A stretch of 64,000 nt of DNA from Sphingobacteriaceae bacterium GW460-11-11-14-LB5 (GTDB taxonomy: Bacteria > Bacteroidota > Bacteroidia > Sphingobacteriales > Sphingobacteriaceae): NCBI GenBank assembly GCA_002151545.1, contig CP021237.1:5084001-5148000 (forward strand), in the 5' to 3' direction. The notes beneath the pieces are model-generated. The model searched no databases, had not been told where the DNA came from, and was given only the letters and a program-made list of their open reading frames with translations. Of this stretch, positions 1-9,414 are shown in pieces (positions within the stretch are counted from its first letter, which is position 1; each line of letters starts with the position of its first letter). A program made the position numbers and the translations under genes.

Positions 1-453
1 ATCCTCTTTCTTAAGCAGGCAAAGTAGGCTCGCGCTATTTGCCGTGTACCCTGTTGTGTAGGTAATGGCCGCCTCCCTTCCAAAGAATGCTGCGATTTTT
101 TGCTCTAGCATCTCGTGAAAAGAAAAATGGCCGCCAATGGCAGGGGAGGCACCAGCGCCCGTCCCGAACTTTTTGATGCCGTCGATTGCCGCTTTTTTGA
201 CCAGATCATGCTGGGTAAATCCGAGGTAATCATTGGACACCAGGCTGACGTATTTTTTCTTTCCGCCATAGCCCGCAATATCCAATTCTACCTCAGGGCC
301 GCAGCCGCTCATTGTCTCCATACGGTAATTCAAATGACCCCTGCTTTTGAGATACTCCAGGTACTCTGCAAAGTATCTCGCACGCTGGTAGGCATCCATT
401 CCCTCGATGTTTTCGAAGTCCTTAAAACTTGCTTTTTCAAAATTTATATCCAT
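1..453 (-). CDS. Alpha-oxoamine synthase-like PLP enzyme (N-terminal 151 residues, cut by window edge)
   Basis: The reverse strand is open from an ATG at 453 to the window edge, giving 151 residues with no stop. Around residues 70-140 it shows the fold-type I PLP pattern of alpha-oxoamine synthases (8-amino-7-oxononanoate synthase, 2-amino-3-ketobutyrate CoA ligase, serine palmitoyltransferase): SNDYLGF, then a glycine-rich GTGAGASPAIGG stretch, then HEMLEQKIAAFFGRE and YTTGYTAN. These enzymes condense an acyl-CoA with an amino acid. The catalytic lysine lies beyond the edge, so the substrate cannot be judged. In Sphingobacteria the serine palmitoyltransferase of sphingolipid synthesis belongs here, but that assignment would be a guess. 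The gene is transcribed away from the Crp/Fnr-like gene, with a 200-bp gap. Confidence 0.85.
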   Translation of the reverse strand, partial: MDINFEKASFKDFENIEGMDAYQRARYFAEYLEYLKSRGHLNYRMETMSGCGPEVELDIAGYGGKKKYVSLVSNDYLGFTQHDLVKKAAIDGIKKFGTGAGASPAIGGHFSFHEMLEQKIAAFFGREAAITYTTGYTANSASLLCLLKKED

Positions 454-653
454 AATGTTTTTTGCTTTATGGAAGTAAAAGTATCAAGCCAACTCAAATG
501 CCATTTTGAATTAGCGGAGTATTTGAAAAAAAGTTTTTTACGAGAAAAAATGTGCATTTTTATACTTGTAAAGCCTGTTATTTCAAGACCCATTGAATTA
601 GATTTTATAACTCTCACCATTGGCACTTAACAAATGTTAAGCGAGATTTTGTT

Positions 654-1283
654 CTAAACCAGGCTTTCAAGGAGCTCATGTTTCAGCCGCGAGAAGGTAA
701 CCGAATTCATGTGGAGATAGGCAGCGATCTGCTTATCCAAAAACTGCAGGTTATTTTCCCTCTCGAGCATCGGAAACTGGGCATAGAATTCCCTGATCCT
801 ATCGATGCCCTTAAGCCCCAAAAGAATATCCCTCAACCGATCTTTATCCATAATGCTCGAAAGTATATTTGCCGCTAGCAAACTGGCTCCTGGATTTCTG
901 GCAAATATCTGCCTGAGCGAAATCGTATCGATTGAAAGCAGCGTAGTATCTGCGCATGCCATAAGCCCTGTTTTAGATCTTCGTTTGTTAAAGAAGCTAT
1001 CGGCTAGTAGCGCGATCTCGCCTTTCTGAAAAATACGAAACGGAACCCTCGCGCCAGCTGGATCGGTATAGAATGCATACGCCATGCCCTTATGGATGAA
1101 GAATGCTTTATTTGCAACCTTGCGCTCGGCCTGTAAAAGCGTAGGCTCGGCATATTCCTCATATTCCATCTCCGAATCAAGGGAATTCCTAAAGGTATGG
1201 TCATCTATCCGCTTGAAACTATCCAGAAAAGCCATCAGGTTATGGAATGCCGTTCTGGGTAGCCGTAATTTATTGGTGTTCAT
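654..1283 (-). CDS. Crp/Fnr-family transcriptional regulator
   Basis: This 209-residue protein has the layout of the Bacteroidetes Crp/Fnr group: an N-terminal cyclic-nucleotide-binding-like beta-roll (about residues 20-120, with FFIHKGMAYAFY and FQKGEIALLADSFF), a dimerisation helix (about 120-150), and a C-terminal winged helix ending in DKQIAAYLHMNSVTFSRLKHEL. The cNMP pocket arginine motif is not obvious, so the ligand is unknown. It probably acts as a cytoplasmic DNA-binding regulator. Its neighbours are an oxoamine synthase downstream and galM upstream; no operator could be assigned. Confidence 0.8.
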   Translation of the reverse strand: MNTNKLRLPRTAFHNLMAFLDSFKRIDDHTFRNSLDSEMEYEEYAEPTLLQAERKVANKAFFIHKGMAYAFYTDPAGARVPFRIFQKGEIALLADSFFNKRRSKTGLMACADTTLLSIDTISLRQIFARNPGASLLAANILSSIMDKDRLRDILLGLKGIDRIREFYAQFPMLERENNLQFLDKQIAAYLHMNSVTFSRLKHELLESLV

Positions 1284-1361
1284 ATTATGTATTGAATAGG
1301 GTGATTGGATAATTAATTCTTCTTTTTATTGGTCACTTTGTTTTACAGCTTTTAGTGAAAC

Positions 1362-1400
1362 AAAAAAGACAGGCTTCCCTCCGGGAAGACCTGCCTGTTC
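1362..1400 (-). terminator. Hairpin terminator after galM
   Basis: Reading the minus strand, ACAGGC and TTCCC pair with GGGAA and GCCTGT across a short GGA loop with a small bulge, and the hairpin is followed by a run of six T. It lies 22 bp past the galM stop, in the expected position for an intrinsic terminator. Confidence 0.75.
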
Positions 1401-1421
1401 ACTATTAACTGATCTTGAGTA

Positions 1422-2513
1422 TTAATTTTCTGTTGAAAAAGCATAAATGGTTTTTGTTCGATAGATTTCTCCGGGCCTAAGCAAGGTGCTCGGAAACTTT
1501 GGGCGGTTAGGGCTGTCGGGATAATGTTGGGTTTCCAGGCAGAATGCGGTTCGCAGACTATCAGGCCCTGTTCGCAGCCTGTTCTTTCCCTCCATAAAAT
1601 TTCCAGAGTAGAACTGAAGTCCGGGCTGGTCGGTAAACACTTTCATCACAATGCCGGACTTTTCTCCCTTGACCATTGCGCTGGGAATGATTTTACTTTT
1701 GTTGAGCACATAGTTATGGTCATAGCCCTTGCCGAACCTGAGCTGCTCGTCGCTGTTACCAATTCTGCTTCCAATGGTCGTAGCGCCCCTAAAATCAAAG
1801 ACCGTTTCCTCTACATCCCGGATTTCCCCGGTTGGGATTAGCGTGCTATCCACTGGCAGGAATGCATTGGCGTTGATCATGAGCACATGGCCCAAAATAC
1901 TGCCCGTTCCATTGAGATTAAAAAAGGCGTGGTTGGTAAGATTGACGACCGTAGGCTTATCCGTTGTGGCTTCATAGTCTATAAGCAGCCTATTATCTCC
2001 CGTTAGCGTATAGGTAACTTTTGCAATTAATTCTCCAGGAAAACCATTCTCTCCATCAGGGGCCTTTAAGCTGCATACCAATACAGAATCACTTGCTTTC
2101 TCCAGCGACCACTTTTGATACTGGAAACCATCTTTTCCGCCGTGCAAAGCATTTACTCCATTATTAATGGTAATCTGGTATGGCTTGCCGTCTATGGAGA
2201 ATTTACCCTTTGCGATCCTGTTGCCATAGCGTCCGATGGTTGCTCCAAAATAGGGTTCTGTGGAAGCGTCATAATCTTTTGGGTCATCGAATCCGACTAC
2301 CACATCGACAAGCTTTCCGTTTTTGTCGGGCACTTTCAGCTCCATTAGCCTTGCCCCATTTTCGCAGAATTTTGCAGACGAGCCACTGGCGCCATTAATG
2401 GTAAACACTTTATATTCCGCCGTACTTTTGCAGCCGAAACTTGCAACTGCCAATAGGCCGATGGCGGAGATGGCCACCGCCTTTAAGTTTAAATTGATGT
2501 TTAAGATTTTCAT
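1422..2513 (-). CDS. galM: Aldose 1-epimerase (mutarotase), exported
   Basis: The 363-residue protein matches the galactose mutarotase family, which interconverts alpha and beta anomers of aldoses. Visible landmarks are GRYGNRIA (about residue 95), NLTNHAFFNL with the catalytic-type histidine near residue 195, GYDHNYVLN near 264, and CLETQHYPDSPN with the likely catalytic base Glu327. The N-terminus is a hydrophobic signal with a cysteine at position 28 (VASFGCKS), consistent with a lipoprotein signal, so it should act outside the cytoplasm. It follows the GntR-type regulator gene by 47 bp, in line with a role in monosaccharide handling from this locus. Confidence 0.9.
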   Translation of the reverse strand: MKILNINLNLKAVAISAIGLLAVASFGCKSTAEYKVFTINGASGSSAKFCENGARLMELKVPDKNGKLVDVVVGFDDPKDYDASTEPYFGATIGRYGNRIAKGKFSIDGKPYQITINNGVNALHGGKDGFQYQKWSLEKASDSVLVCSLKAPDGENGFPGELIAKVTYTLTGDNRLLIDYEATTDKPTVVNLTNHAFFNLNGTGSILGHVLMINANAFLPVDSTLIPTGEIRDVEETVFDFRGATTIGSRIGNSDEQLRFGKGYDHNYVLNKSKIIPSAMVKGEKSGIVMKVFTDQPGLQFYSGNFMEGKNRLRTGPDSLRTAFCLETQHYPDSPNRPKFPSTLLRPGEIYRTKTIYAFSTEN

Positions 2514-2560
2514 AGGTAGATATTTCTAAAATTTCAATTATTTATTTGTGAAGGCTATTT

Positions 2561-3649
2561 TCACACCGAGCCACGGAGCAGCACCTGCATCGGGTTTCTC
2601 TTAGAACTGAACATTTTCCTCTGGATCATATCGGCTATAAAATTTCCCATCTGGGAAAAATCCGTACTTACAACGGTAATATCCAGCACCTGCTTCAATG
2701 CAGTATCATTAAAGGATATTACTCCAATGTCCCTTCCTAAAATCAGCCCAGTATTTTTTGCCAGTAATAGCACCTCGGCCAGATCCTGTTCGCGAAGCAC
2801 AATATATACACTGCCCGAAGTAAGCGAAATAGCTTTCCCCAATCCCGAAAAAGAAACGTTGAAGGCTTTTGAGTCAAGCTCGCAATAATAACGTACACCA
2901 TCAATGATCTCTTTGGGGTGATGGCTTCCTGAAGGGAACACTAACTCAAGAGCATTGTAGATGCGCAGCATCTCGCGCATCGCGCAAAGCCCCTCGCAGA
3001 TGTCGCAGAAAAAATCCTGAAACACCGCACCAAGGTAGTTCGCGCCCTGCACCATTTTATCCAGCAACAACAGCTGTTCAGATGGGATGCGTTCGAGTAA
3101 TTCCAAGACCATCGATTCGGGCGTTCCCTCAAAGAAGTGAGGCATCAACACGTAATAGTGGTATCCCCCAAGGTGCCTGTCTAGGAGCTCAGAAAATATT
3201 GCGGGATCGTAATGATGTATGCACAGATCTACCGATGCACCAGATCCAAGGCCAGTTACTATCCCATCATACACCATCTGTTTATAGGCACTAAGTTTAT
3301 TGAAAAGCAAAAGCACCCGAAGCCTTGTATCCGGGACACGCTCCACAAATACTCCTTTGCCGGGAATCGAACTGATAAGTCCCTCCCTTCGTAGTAGAGC
3401 ATATGCCTTTTCAACGGTGTCCCTTGCCACTTTGAATGTTATAGCTGCTTTGTTTACCGACAATAACTTATCTCCAAAGCCATACTCCCCACGTTCTATC
3501 TGAAGACGTAGCCGCAACGCAAGCTGTGCCGGAAGACTTATCACTCTTGAGGCATTTGACGCTAGGTTATTTGAACTCGAATTCTTCATTAGCCAAAAAT
3601 CCAGTCCACTATTAATATGTTTTTTGCTATTACCATATTTTGTTTTCAA
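2561..3649 (-). CDS. GntR-type HTH regulator with LacI-like sensor domain
   Basis: Residues about 35-105 form a GntR winged helix (KLLSVNKAAITFKVARDTVEKAY, then GLISSIPGKGVFVE). The remainder, from about residue 108, resembles the periplasmic-binding-protein fold of LacI-type sensors, with RVLLLFN at its start and LGRDIGVISFNDTALKQVL near the end. This combination is typical of Bacteroidetes sugar repressors, including arabinose-type regulators. The start is uncertain: Met21 (position 3589) is an alternative. Its position beside galM and a GH51/GH78 cluster suggests it senses a released sugar such as arabinose or rhamnose; that is inference. Confidence 0.85.
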   Translation of the reverse strand: MKTKYGNSKKHINSGLDFWLMKNSSSNNLASNASRVISLPAQLALRLRLQIERGEYGFGDKLLSVNKAAITFKVARDTVEKAYALLRREGLISSIPGKGVFVERVPDTRLRVLLLFNKLSAYKQMVYDGIVTGLGSGASVDLCIHHYDPAIFSELLDRHLGGYHYYVLMPHFFEGTPESMVLELLERIPSEQLLLLDKMVQGANYLGAVFQDFFCDICEGLCAMREMLRIYNALELVFPSGSHHPKEIIDGVRYYCELDSKAFNVSFSGLGKAISLTSGSVYIVLREQDLAEVLLLAKNTGLILGRDIGVISFNDTALKQVLDITVVSTDFSQMGNFIADMIQRKMFSSKRNPMQVLLRGSV

Positions 3650-3660
3650 TTATTAAAGTA

Positions 3661-3687
3661 AGCGGCTGGCCATCCAACCAAGCCGCT
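3661..3687 (-). terminator. Hairpin between phosphoesterase and GntR genes
   Basis: AGCGGCT at 3661-3667 pairs perfectly with AGCCGCT at 3681-3687, with a 13-base loop. It stands in front of the regulator gene and after the phosphoesterase stop. There is no long T-run, so it may be a terminator or an operator-like palindrome. Confidence 0.45.
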
Positions 3688-3799
3688 CTACTATCATTAA
3701 CTAACCAACTATATACTAACCTAAAACAAGTACTAGTCGGCCACTTATTGTTTGTTAAACTCTATGATCATTTGTAAGAACAGCATATCAAGCCCAATC

Positions 3800-3818
3800 G
3801 GGCGGACAACGTCCGCCC
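3800..3818. other. Perfect 8-bp GC-rich palindrome
   Basis: GGGCGGAC at 3800-3807 and GTCCGCCC at 3811-3818 form a perfect stem with an AAC loop, 38 bp beyond the stop of the phosphoesterase gene. It lacks a T-tract. It may stabilise or end the hydrolase-operon transcript, or be a repetitive palindrome; the sequence alone does not decide. Confidence 0.5.
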
Positions 3819-3856
3819 GGGACCATCTATTAACTATTTAACCTAAACTATTCCAT

Positions 3857-4963
3857 TTAAAGCTCTTTGCTCTCTCCCTTATCATTCACCTTATACCATT
3901 TTCCGCCCTCGAAAAGCGCTGCCTGATGGTCGCCTGCATGGCGATTGACATCTATACCAAGTACCTTTCCTTCATAATAAAATGCAATGTTTTCTGGAAC
4001 TATTGTGTGTCCTGCTACAATGCGCTGTACCCCGAACACTCGGAGGGTTTCGGACACTTCAGCCTCGGTTGCCTTTGGGTCAAAGAAATATCCTCGGTAC
4101 CAGAACAGCGAACTCTCGCCCTTAAAAAATGGATCGATCTTAGCATCGCCTACTCCCTTAAGTACCTTCACCTTATCATAATATGGCCTGCAAAGCCTGT
4201 TGATGTCCGCGACCGAAAGTCCAAGAGAGTTGATAATGGGAGATACCCCCGCGTGCATACATAGATTATCACCAATTTTTTCAATCGTATTCTTTGTGCG
4301 AAGCCATCTACCAAGCTCAGCGTCCGTACCGTAAAGCGACAGGTAATCAACCCCTAAGATTTTCGCCGACTCTATATATTTTTGCTGTACATAACGCAGG
4401 TCGCCGGAAAGGTTCATGATATCATGGTTTCCAAGTATCGTATGCACATATCCTCCGGCGGCTCTGGCTAAATCTTCAAGTTTATAGATCAGCCATATAC
4501 TCTCGGGAACCGAAAGGCCGCGGTCGAAAAGGTCGCCGCATATAACAAGGTGTCCCCTGCCGAATGTCCACTGGTATTTTTCATTGATGACCTTGTTTGC
4601 GATTAGTAGCCTCCTAAATCCCTCGAACTCCCCTTCGATATCTGATACTATGAAAAGTTTTTCTGGCTGTACATACTCGGAAGCCTCGACCTTAAGCTCT
4701 AGGCGCAATGGCACCTTAAAATCCCAGTCGCTGTGTCCATCAAAATTTACCTCGATTTCCCTTTGTGTCTTTTTATCGCTCGCAAAACTTTGAATAACCG
4801 CTTTTCCACTTACTACCGACATCACCTTTGTACTGTCGCCCGCATACTTTGCATATGGGCCATCATTGATCCCTTGCGCAAATCCATTAAGGGCTAAAAG
4901 CGCCAACAGAAAACTGCCTATAATTTTTTTCATCATCATATTTTTAAATTCTCCTCTAATCAT
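3857..4963 (-). CDS. Secreted calcineurin-like (PPP-type) metallophosphoesterase
   Basis: The protein carries the metallophosphatase motifs in order: IVSDIEGEFEGF (about residues 105-116), GDLFDRG (143-149), GNHD (178-181) and a late VAGHT. These resemble bacterial Shewanella-like PPP phosphatases, except that the first motif reads DxE rather than DxH. A signal peptide (MKKIIGSFLLALLALNGFAQ) starts at Met11, so translation may begin near 4933, although the ATG at 4963 overlaps the upstream stop as ATGA. Substrate unknown. It is the last gene of the hydrolase cluster. The DxE variant may be normal for this subfamily. Confidence 0.82.
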   Translation of the reverse strand: MIRGEFKNMMMKKIIGSFLLALLALNGFAQGINDGPYAKYAGDSTKVMSVVSGKAVIQSFASDKKTQREIEVNFDGHSDWDFKVPLRLELKVEASEYVQPEKLFIVSDIEGEFEGFRRLLIANKVINEKYQWTFGRGHLVICGDLFDRGLSVPESIWLIYKLEDLARAAGGYVHTILGNHDIMNLSGDLRYVQQKYIESAKILGVDYLSLYGTDAELGRWLRTKNTIEKIGDNLCMHAGVSPIINSLGLSVADINRLCRPYYDKVKVLKGVGDAKIDPFFKGESSLFWYRGYFFDPKATEAEVSETLRVFGVQRIVAGHTIVPENIAFYYEGKVLGIDVNRHAGDHQAALFEGGKWYKVNDKGESKEL

Positions 4964-5169
4964 TCACTTAATTTTTTTACCGGAACCCAGATCTGCTTGA
5001 ACTGCATTATATCGCTATCTATAAGGTAGCGCAGGATAAACCTTGCCTCCGAAACGGATATCTTGAGCTCTACCGCCACCTCTTCCAATACAAATGCTTC
5101 CTCGGAAACCACCATGATAAAAGCATCAACTGTCTCATTTGGTATGCCCAGCTCTTCCAGCGCCATCAT
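4960..5169 (-). CDS. Small hypothetical protein, winged-helix-like
   Basis: This 69-residue protein overlaps both neighbours by 4 bases (ATGA type at 5166-5169 and 4960-4963), which argues for a real, coupled gene. Its middle part (EEVAVELKISVSEARFILRYLIDSDIM) has the rhythm of a small helix-turn-helix or winged helix that senses or selects between states, but no family is recognised. No signal peptide or membrane segment is present, so it should be cytoplasmic, unlike its secreted neighbours. Confidence 0.6.
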   Translation of the reverse strand: MMALEELGIPNETVDAFIMVVSEEAFVLEEVAVELKISVSEARFILRYLIDSDIMQFKQIWVPVKKLSE

Positions 5170-6224
5170 TTTTTCTTTTTAGTTAATGACCTGATCAATT
5201 CCGTTTCTTTTGGATCATAGGGCGTTCCGTCCTTTCTGAAAATATCATGGAACCATAATGCAGGTTCCTTCTCGCCCCAATCTTTTTCGTCCCAGGCATA
5301 TTTGGTCTGTGTCTTTCCATCGACCAGTCCCCAGTTGATTGCACCAATATTCTGCTTTTTGAGCATTGGGAGTATGGCCTCAAATGTGGACCCCCGCTTT
5401 CGAGCCATGTACTCTGTACATATCAAAGGCCTGCCTCCGGACACTCGGTTCAGAGAATCAATTCTTCTCTGGTGGATTTCGGGCTTATCGTAACTATGGT
5501 AGGTAATCACATCCGAATTCTCGATCTGAAATTTAGTTATTTCCCTTTCACCATCATCGTAGATACCAGAGGTCAGTGGCTGGGAAGGGTCAGCTTTCCT
5601 TGCCCAGCCGAAAGCCTCTATCATTAAGGGACGACTCTTGTCATGTTGATCGAACTGACCAGGTTCATTGTAGATATCCCACATCAGCACTCGCCTGTCT
5701 GTTCTAAAAGTTGTAAGGATATCGGTCAGATAGGCTTTAAGCGTATCGAGCAATGGCCCACCTTTCTGCACGATGTTCCCAGGATCTTTAAGCCATCCGC
5801 TGTTATGGATTCCAGGCTTGGGGCTTGGCTGCTCGCCTATTTTGTATGTATCATTCCAGCAGTCGTCAAAGAAAACGAATATGATCTTAATCTTATGTTT
5901 ACTAGCTGCCGCTAAGAATTGTGACATTCGGTTCTTAAAGCCATTTGGATCTACTTGCCAGGCCAGATGGTGCAAATATACCCTCATCGAATTCATACCA
6001 ATTGCCTGCGCAAGGGCCAGCTCGTGATCAATGGCTTTCAAATCGAAAGTGGCCTCCTGCCAGAACTCTAACTGGTTGATGGCATACGCAGGGCAGTAGT
6101 TCGCACCAACTAACCAGCCCTGTCTGCTATACCATTTTTTTGCTTGTGCTAATTCATACCGCTGCGCAAGTGCCAATTGTTCCAGCAGCATCAGGCAGAT
6201 AATTATTGTAATATATTTCTTCAT
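5166..6224 (-). CDS. GH5-like secreted glycoside hydrolase (cellulase/xylanase-type TIM barrel)
   Basis: From the ATG at 6224 this gives 352 residues beginning with a signal peptide (MKKYITIIICLMLLEQLALA). Clan GH-A signatures are visible: MRVYLHHLAW (about 80-89), the acid/base glutamate in MWDIYNEPG (Glu187), TYHSYD (241-246), the nucleophile glutamate in ICTEYMAR (Glu271) and INWGLVDGKTQTKY (296-309). Proteins like this are often annotated as 1,4-beta-xylanase or cellulase-family hydrolase, but specificity is not certain. A longer reading frame runs to 6290; the extra 22 codons are rejected because they contain the relic of the GH78 3' end and lack a signal peptide. Confidence 0.85.
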   Translation of the reverse strand: MKKYITIIICLMLLEQLALAQRYELAQAKKWYSRQGWLVGANYCPAYAINQLEFWQEATFDLKAIDHELALAQAIGMNSMRVYLHHLAWQVDPNGFKNRMSQFLAAASKHKIKIIFVFFDDCWNDTYKIGEQPSPKPGIHNSGWLKDPGNIVQKGGPLLDTLKAYLTDILTTFRTDRRVLMWDIYNEPGQFDQHDKSRPLMIEAFGWARKADPSQPLTSGIYDDGEREITKFQIENSDVITYHSYDKPEIHQRRIDSLNRVSGGRPLICTEYMARKRGSTFEAILPMLKKQNIGAINWGLVDGKTQTKYAWDEKDWGEKEPALWFHDIFRKDGTPYDPKETELIRSLTKKKK

Positions 6225-6434
6225 TTGATCAAAATTTATGTATTCTGTTAGCGTGAACCCAACCATTTTTCCTTTGGCCACACATAACACTTCTAAATGT
6301 ATTTTCTAGGTCCAAATCTCCAATCGCTGTCACTAAACCTATCTAAAAAAACTTCCGCTTATTTGCATATTATACATTCTCAATTTAGGTTGACGTCCTA
6401 ACCTTAAAATCTTATAATCGGGTAAAGTAACTCC

Positions 6435-9392
6435 TTATCTCCATTTGGGGGCAGGTCGTCTTTTGGGCCATAAGGTCTCTAAGGTGTTACCATCGTAGAG
6501 CACTCCGTCTTTCATCACATATCTGATCTCCCTCGTGTTATGTATATCCTCCAAAGGATTTTTTTCAAGTATCAATAGGTCAGCTATTTTGCCCGGCTCT
6601 AAACTGCCCAAATCTGCCTGAAGTCCGAGCGCCTGGGCGCCGACAATGGTAGCTGCCTGCAACACTTCCGTGTTGCTCATTCCACCCATCTGCAATGCCC
6701 AAATCTCATTATGCATCCCAATCCCCTCATTATTTCCATGACTACCAACTCCTATCTTCCCACCACTTTTAAATATCCCATAGTCGATCTTCGCTGTCGA
6801 TAGAAAACCTGGCTGAATTGAATCTTTCGGGATCGACATCCGTATCGTTTCTAATGTCTCTGCACCGTTAGTTGTTGGACGAGCAATCGTTTGAGTAGGG
6901 TCACTATAGGTGAAACGTTCAAGCTTTACATCTTCTTCATGCCAATATTTGTATTTAAAAAATTCTTTTGCCGGTTCGATACCGTATCCCACTTGTAACG
7001 CAGGCGTCAAATAGGTCTCTGATTTTGCATAAAACTGGATGACGTCGTCATAAACGTCCCCCCATTCCGGGTTATGTTCTATCCCCGGACTACCATCCTT
7101 GATCATCGCTATTTGGCCGATTAAATCGCGATCTCCTTCATTGGTCATATTTAGACCTGCTTTATCTGATGCAAGTAATGTCCATTGTCTTTGCAAACGA
7201 GTTTTTAAACCATATTGCTTAATCGATATTCCACCCATTTGTTTTCTTTTGTTAATCGTATGCTGCACATCTGACTGGCTGTCCATTGAAACAGTTCCAT
7301 CATAAGAACCCTCTGCCATACGCACAGCGCGGCCGACTGTGATGAGCCTTGGTCCAAGCATGTGACCGGATCTCAACAACTCTGCATAGCCAAAGCTGTC
7401 ATAATTTTGGGATGGATCGCGGGCAGTTGTGACACCATACGCTAAGTTCGCCAACATCATCCAGCTCTGTTGGGGGAACACATTGGATGGGACACCTATA
7501 TGGCAGTGGAGATCGATCAAACCAGGCATTATGGTTTTGCCAGCCAAGTCTATAACTTTAGCGTTTTTTGGTATATTGGGTTTACCTCGTTTTCCAATCG
7601 TCAGAATCTTTCCATCCTTGATCACCAATGTGCCATTTTCAATAACCTCCCAAGCACCCATGGTAATGATTTTTGCATTTGTCAGTGCTATTGTGCCCGT
7701 TCCAATCATTGAAGGCACAGTAAGGTTTACGGCAAGTGATTTTTCTGGTTTAACGATTGAAGTAACAATTCCCTTAGCTGGAATAAGCTTAGCTATTTCA
7801 GCAAGACTTGCACTATGGAATTGATTTGCAAATACCCAACAAATCATTTTACCATCACTGCTCCAAATCGGGTCTACGCCTGCAGCGAACCGTATCGCTG
7901 CTTTTGGCAAGCCATTATCAAATAACTCGGTTTTTGTGGTAGTTTTGTTTGCCTTAAGCAGCATTACATCATCTCCTTGTGAATAGATTAAGTAGTTCCC
8001 ATCGGGAGAAAGCGAACACCCTGTAAGATGCCGGGGTCTCTGTTGCTTATCCGTTATCAACACTTCAATAGAATCTGACACAAGCGATTTGCTTATCAGT
8101 ACTTGCGTCTGAGGTTTTGAACCGGGGATATAAGGTACGTAATAAATAGCTTTTCCATTCCTTGAAAACGAAAGCTTGTTCCATAGCTGAACATCCGTGT
8201 CTAGTATTCTTTGTTTCCCATCTATCAGTGAAATTAGCAATAAGCTTCCTTTGCCGGCATCATCGCGATCACCCAAAACAGGCTCACCCTTGATCACAGC
8301 AATATATTTTCCATCCTGAGAAAAACAGGGGTTTTGATACTGGCCTGAAATATCTGCCAGTTTTTTTTGCTGTCCATTCCTTGCATTTGTCAACCAAAGC
8401 GATCCTCCATCTTTGTCGTCCCAGGTTACGTATACAATCCAGTTTCCATCTGGCGACCATACAGGTTGATATTGGTTGATATTTTGTGTGGCTAGAATTT
8501 TTGGCGTCCCCTTTGGTATTTCCATTGTGTAAATCTTGTTCATAGCCGAAAACACCAATTTTTTCCCGTTGGGACTAATGCTAGCATTTCGGATATATTT
8601 TGTGTTGAAGTCGTTCTGTTTCAATTTGAATGTATGGTATGCCAAGGGACCACAAGAAACACTAACCCTTGCTTCAAAAGGAACAACTTTATCTTCACCT
8701 GTAAGTTCTACTTTATGTATCTTTCCTCCATAGCCGATGAAGATGGAAGAGTTGTCGGCTGAAAACGCAAAATTTTGCCGATAATCCTTACTCGTATCTT
8801 GTACTGAAAGAAATTGAACAAGCACTTTTTCTTTTCCTCTTTGGGTATTCATGAGATAAAGGCTCGTTCTTCCCTGTTTTTTACCAATACCCTTTTCCTT
8901 TCTCTGTTTTGCCTGTTGCCAAGCAACCCATTTTCCATCACTGGAAATGCAGTTAGCGTCTTTTGGCACCCCACCTGGTAACTTCACATTGGTGAGCAAA
9001 GTTGAGAGTCGCCGAAATGGGTCCTTATAAACCATTTCCTTGATTTCAATATTTCCATTTTCAATATTGCGAATATGAGTTTTCATTGTACCGGTGCTAT
9101 CACACTGATAGGCAATGAATTTACTGTCGGGCGACCATACCGGATTGAGATGAAGCGCAACGCCCTTTGTGAGCTGTATCGCTGTTCCTCCTGAGATAGG
9201 AAGCAGATAAATATCCCCAAGCAGGTCGAAAGCCAGCATCTTTCCATCTGGGGAGGGATTCACATTCATACAACTACCTTCGGTAACAACGAACTCAATG
9301 TTCCGCGTAGGCTTTATAGGCAACTGTTGCGCCCTTGTTGTTAAAGTGCCAACAACTAGCCATACAAAAAAATTTAAATTTCTGATTATCAT
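6435..9392 (-). CDS. Secreted TolB-like propeller plus amidohydrolase fusion
   Basis: The 985-residue protein has a signal peptide, then a long N-terminal series of PD40/TolB beta-propeller repeats (repeated SPDGK, WSPDSKF and FSQDGKYIAV patterns, about residues 40-560), then an imidazolonepropionase-type amidohydrolase (about 570-975) with the metal-binding HxH in MPGLIDLHCHIG (near residue 628) and PGKIADLLIL near the end. Where many amidohydrolases have an aspartate near the C-terminal metal site, this one reads GVGSHGNNEG. Such fusions are common in Bacteroidetes and probably cleave peptides or cyclic amides in the periplasm; substrate unknown. The gene lies between the broken and intact copies of the GH5-like gene. 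Confidence 0.85.
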   Translation of the reverse strand: MIIRNLNFFVWLVVGTLTTRAQQLPIKPTRNIEFVVTEGSCMNVNPSPDGKMLAFDLLGDIYLLPISGGTAIQLTKGVALHLNPVWSPDSKFIAYQCDSTGTMKTHIRNIENGNIEIKEMVYKDPFRRLSTLLTNVKLPGGVPKDANCISSDGKWVAWQQAKQRKEKGIGKKQGRTSLYLMNTQRGKEKVLVQFLSVQDTSKDYRQNFAFSADNSSIFIGYGGKIHKVELTGEDKVVPFEARVSVSCGPLAYHTFKLKQNDFNTKYIRNASISPNGKKLVFSAMNKIYTMEIPKGTPKILATQNINQYQPVWSPDGNWIVYVTWDDKDGGSLWLTNARNGQQKKLADISGQYQNPCFSQDGKYIAVIKGEPVLGDRDDAGKGSLLLISLIDGKQRILDTDVQLWNKLSFSRNGKAIYYVPYIPGSKPQTQVLISKSLVSDSIEVLITDKQQRPRHLTGCSLSPDGNYLIYSQGDDVMLLKANKTTTKTELFDNGLPKAAIRFAAGVDPIWSSDGKMICWVFANQFHSASLAEIAKLIPAKGIVTSIVKPEKSLAVNLTVPSMIGTGTIALTNAKIITMGAWEVIENGTLVIKDGKILTIGKRGKPNIPKNAKVIDLAGKTIMPGLIDLHCHIGVPSNVFPQQSWMMLANLAYGVTTARDPSQNYDSFGYAELLRSGHMLGPRLITVGRAVRMAEGSYDGTVSMDSQSDVQHTINKRKQMGGISIKQYGLKTRLQRQWTLLASDKAGLNMTNEGDRDLIGQIAMIKDGSPGIEHNPEWGDVYDDVIQFYAKSETYLTPALQVGYGIEPAKEFFKYKYWHEEDVKLERFTYSDPTQTIARPTTNGAETLETIRMSIPKDSIQPGFLSTAKIDYGIFKSGGKIGVGSHGNNEGIGMHNEIWALQMGGMSNTEVLQAATIVGAQALGLQADLGSLEPGKIADLLILEKNPLEDIHNTREIRYVMKDGVLYDGNTLETLWPKRRPAPKWR

Positions 9393-9414
9393 ATATTTAG
9401 GATAATTTCTTTGT

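Noticed and set aside
444..626. 60-codon minus-strand frame before the oxoamine synthase gene
   Set aside because: AT-rich intergenic DNA, composition unlike a protein; overlaps the start of the real gene.
115..630. 171-codon plus-strand frame at the left end
   Set aside because: It is antisense to the alpha-oxoamine synthase gene and its product shows no domain.
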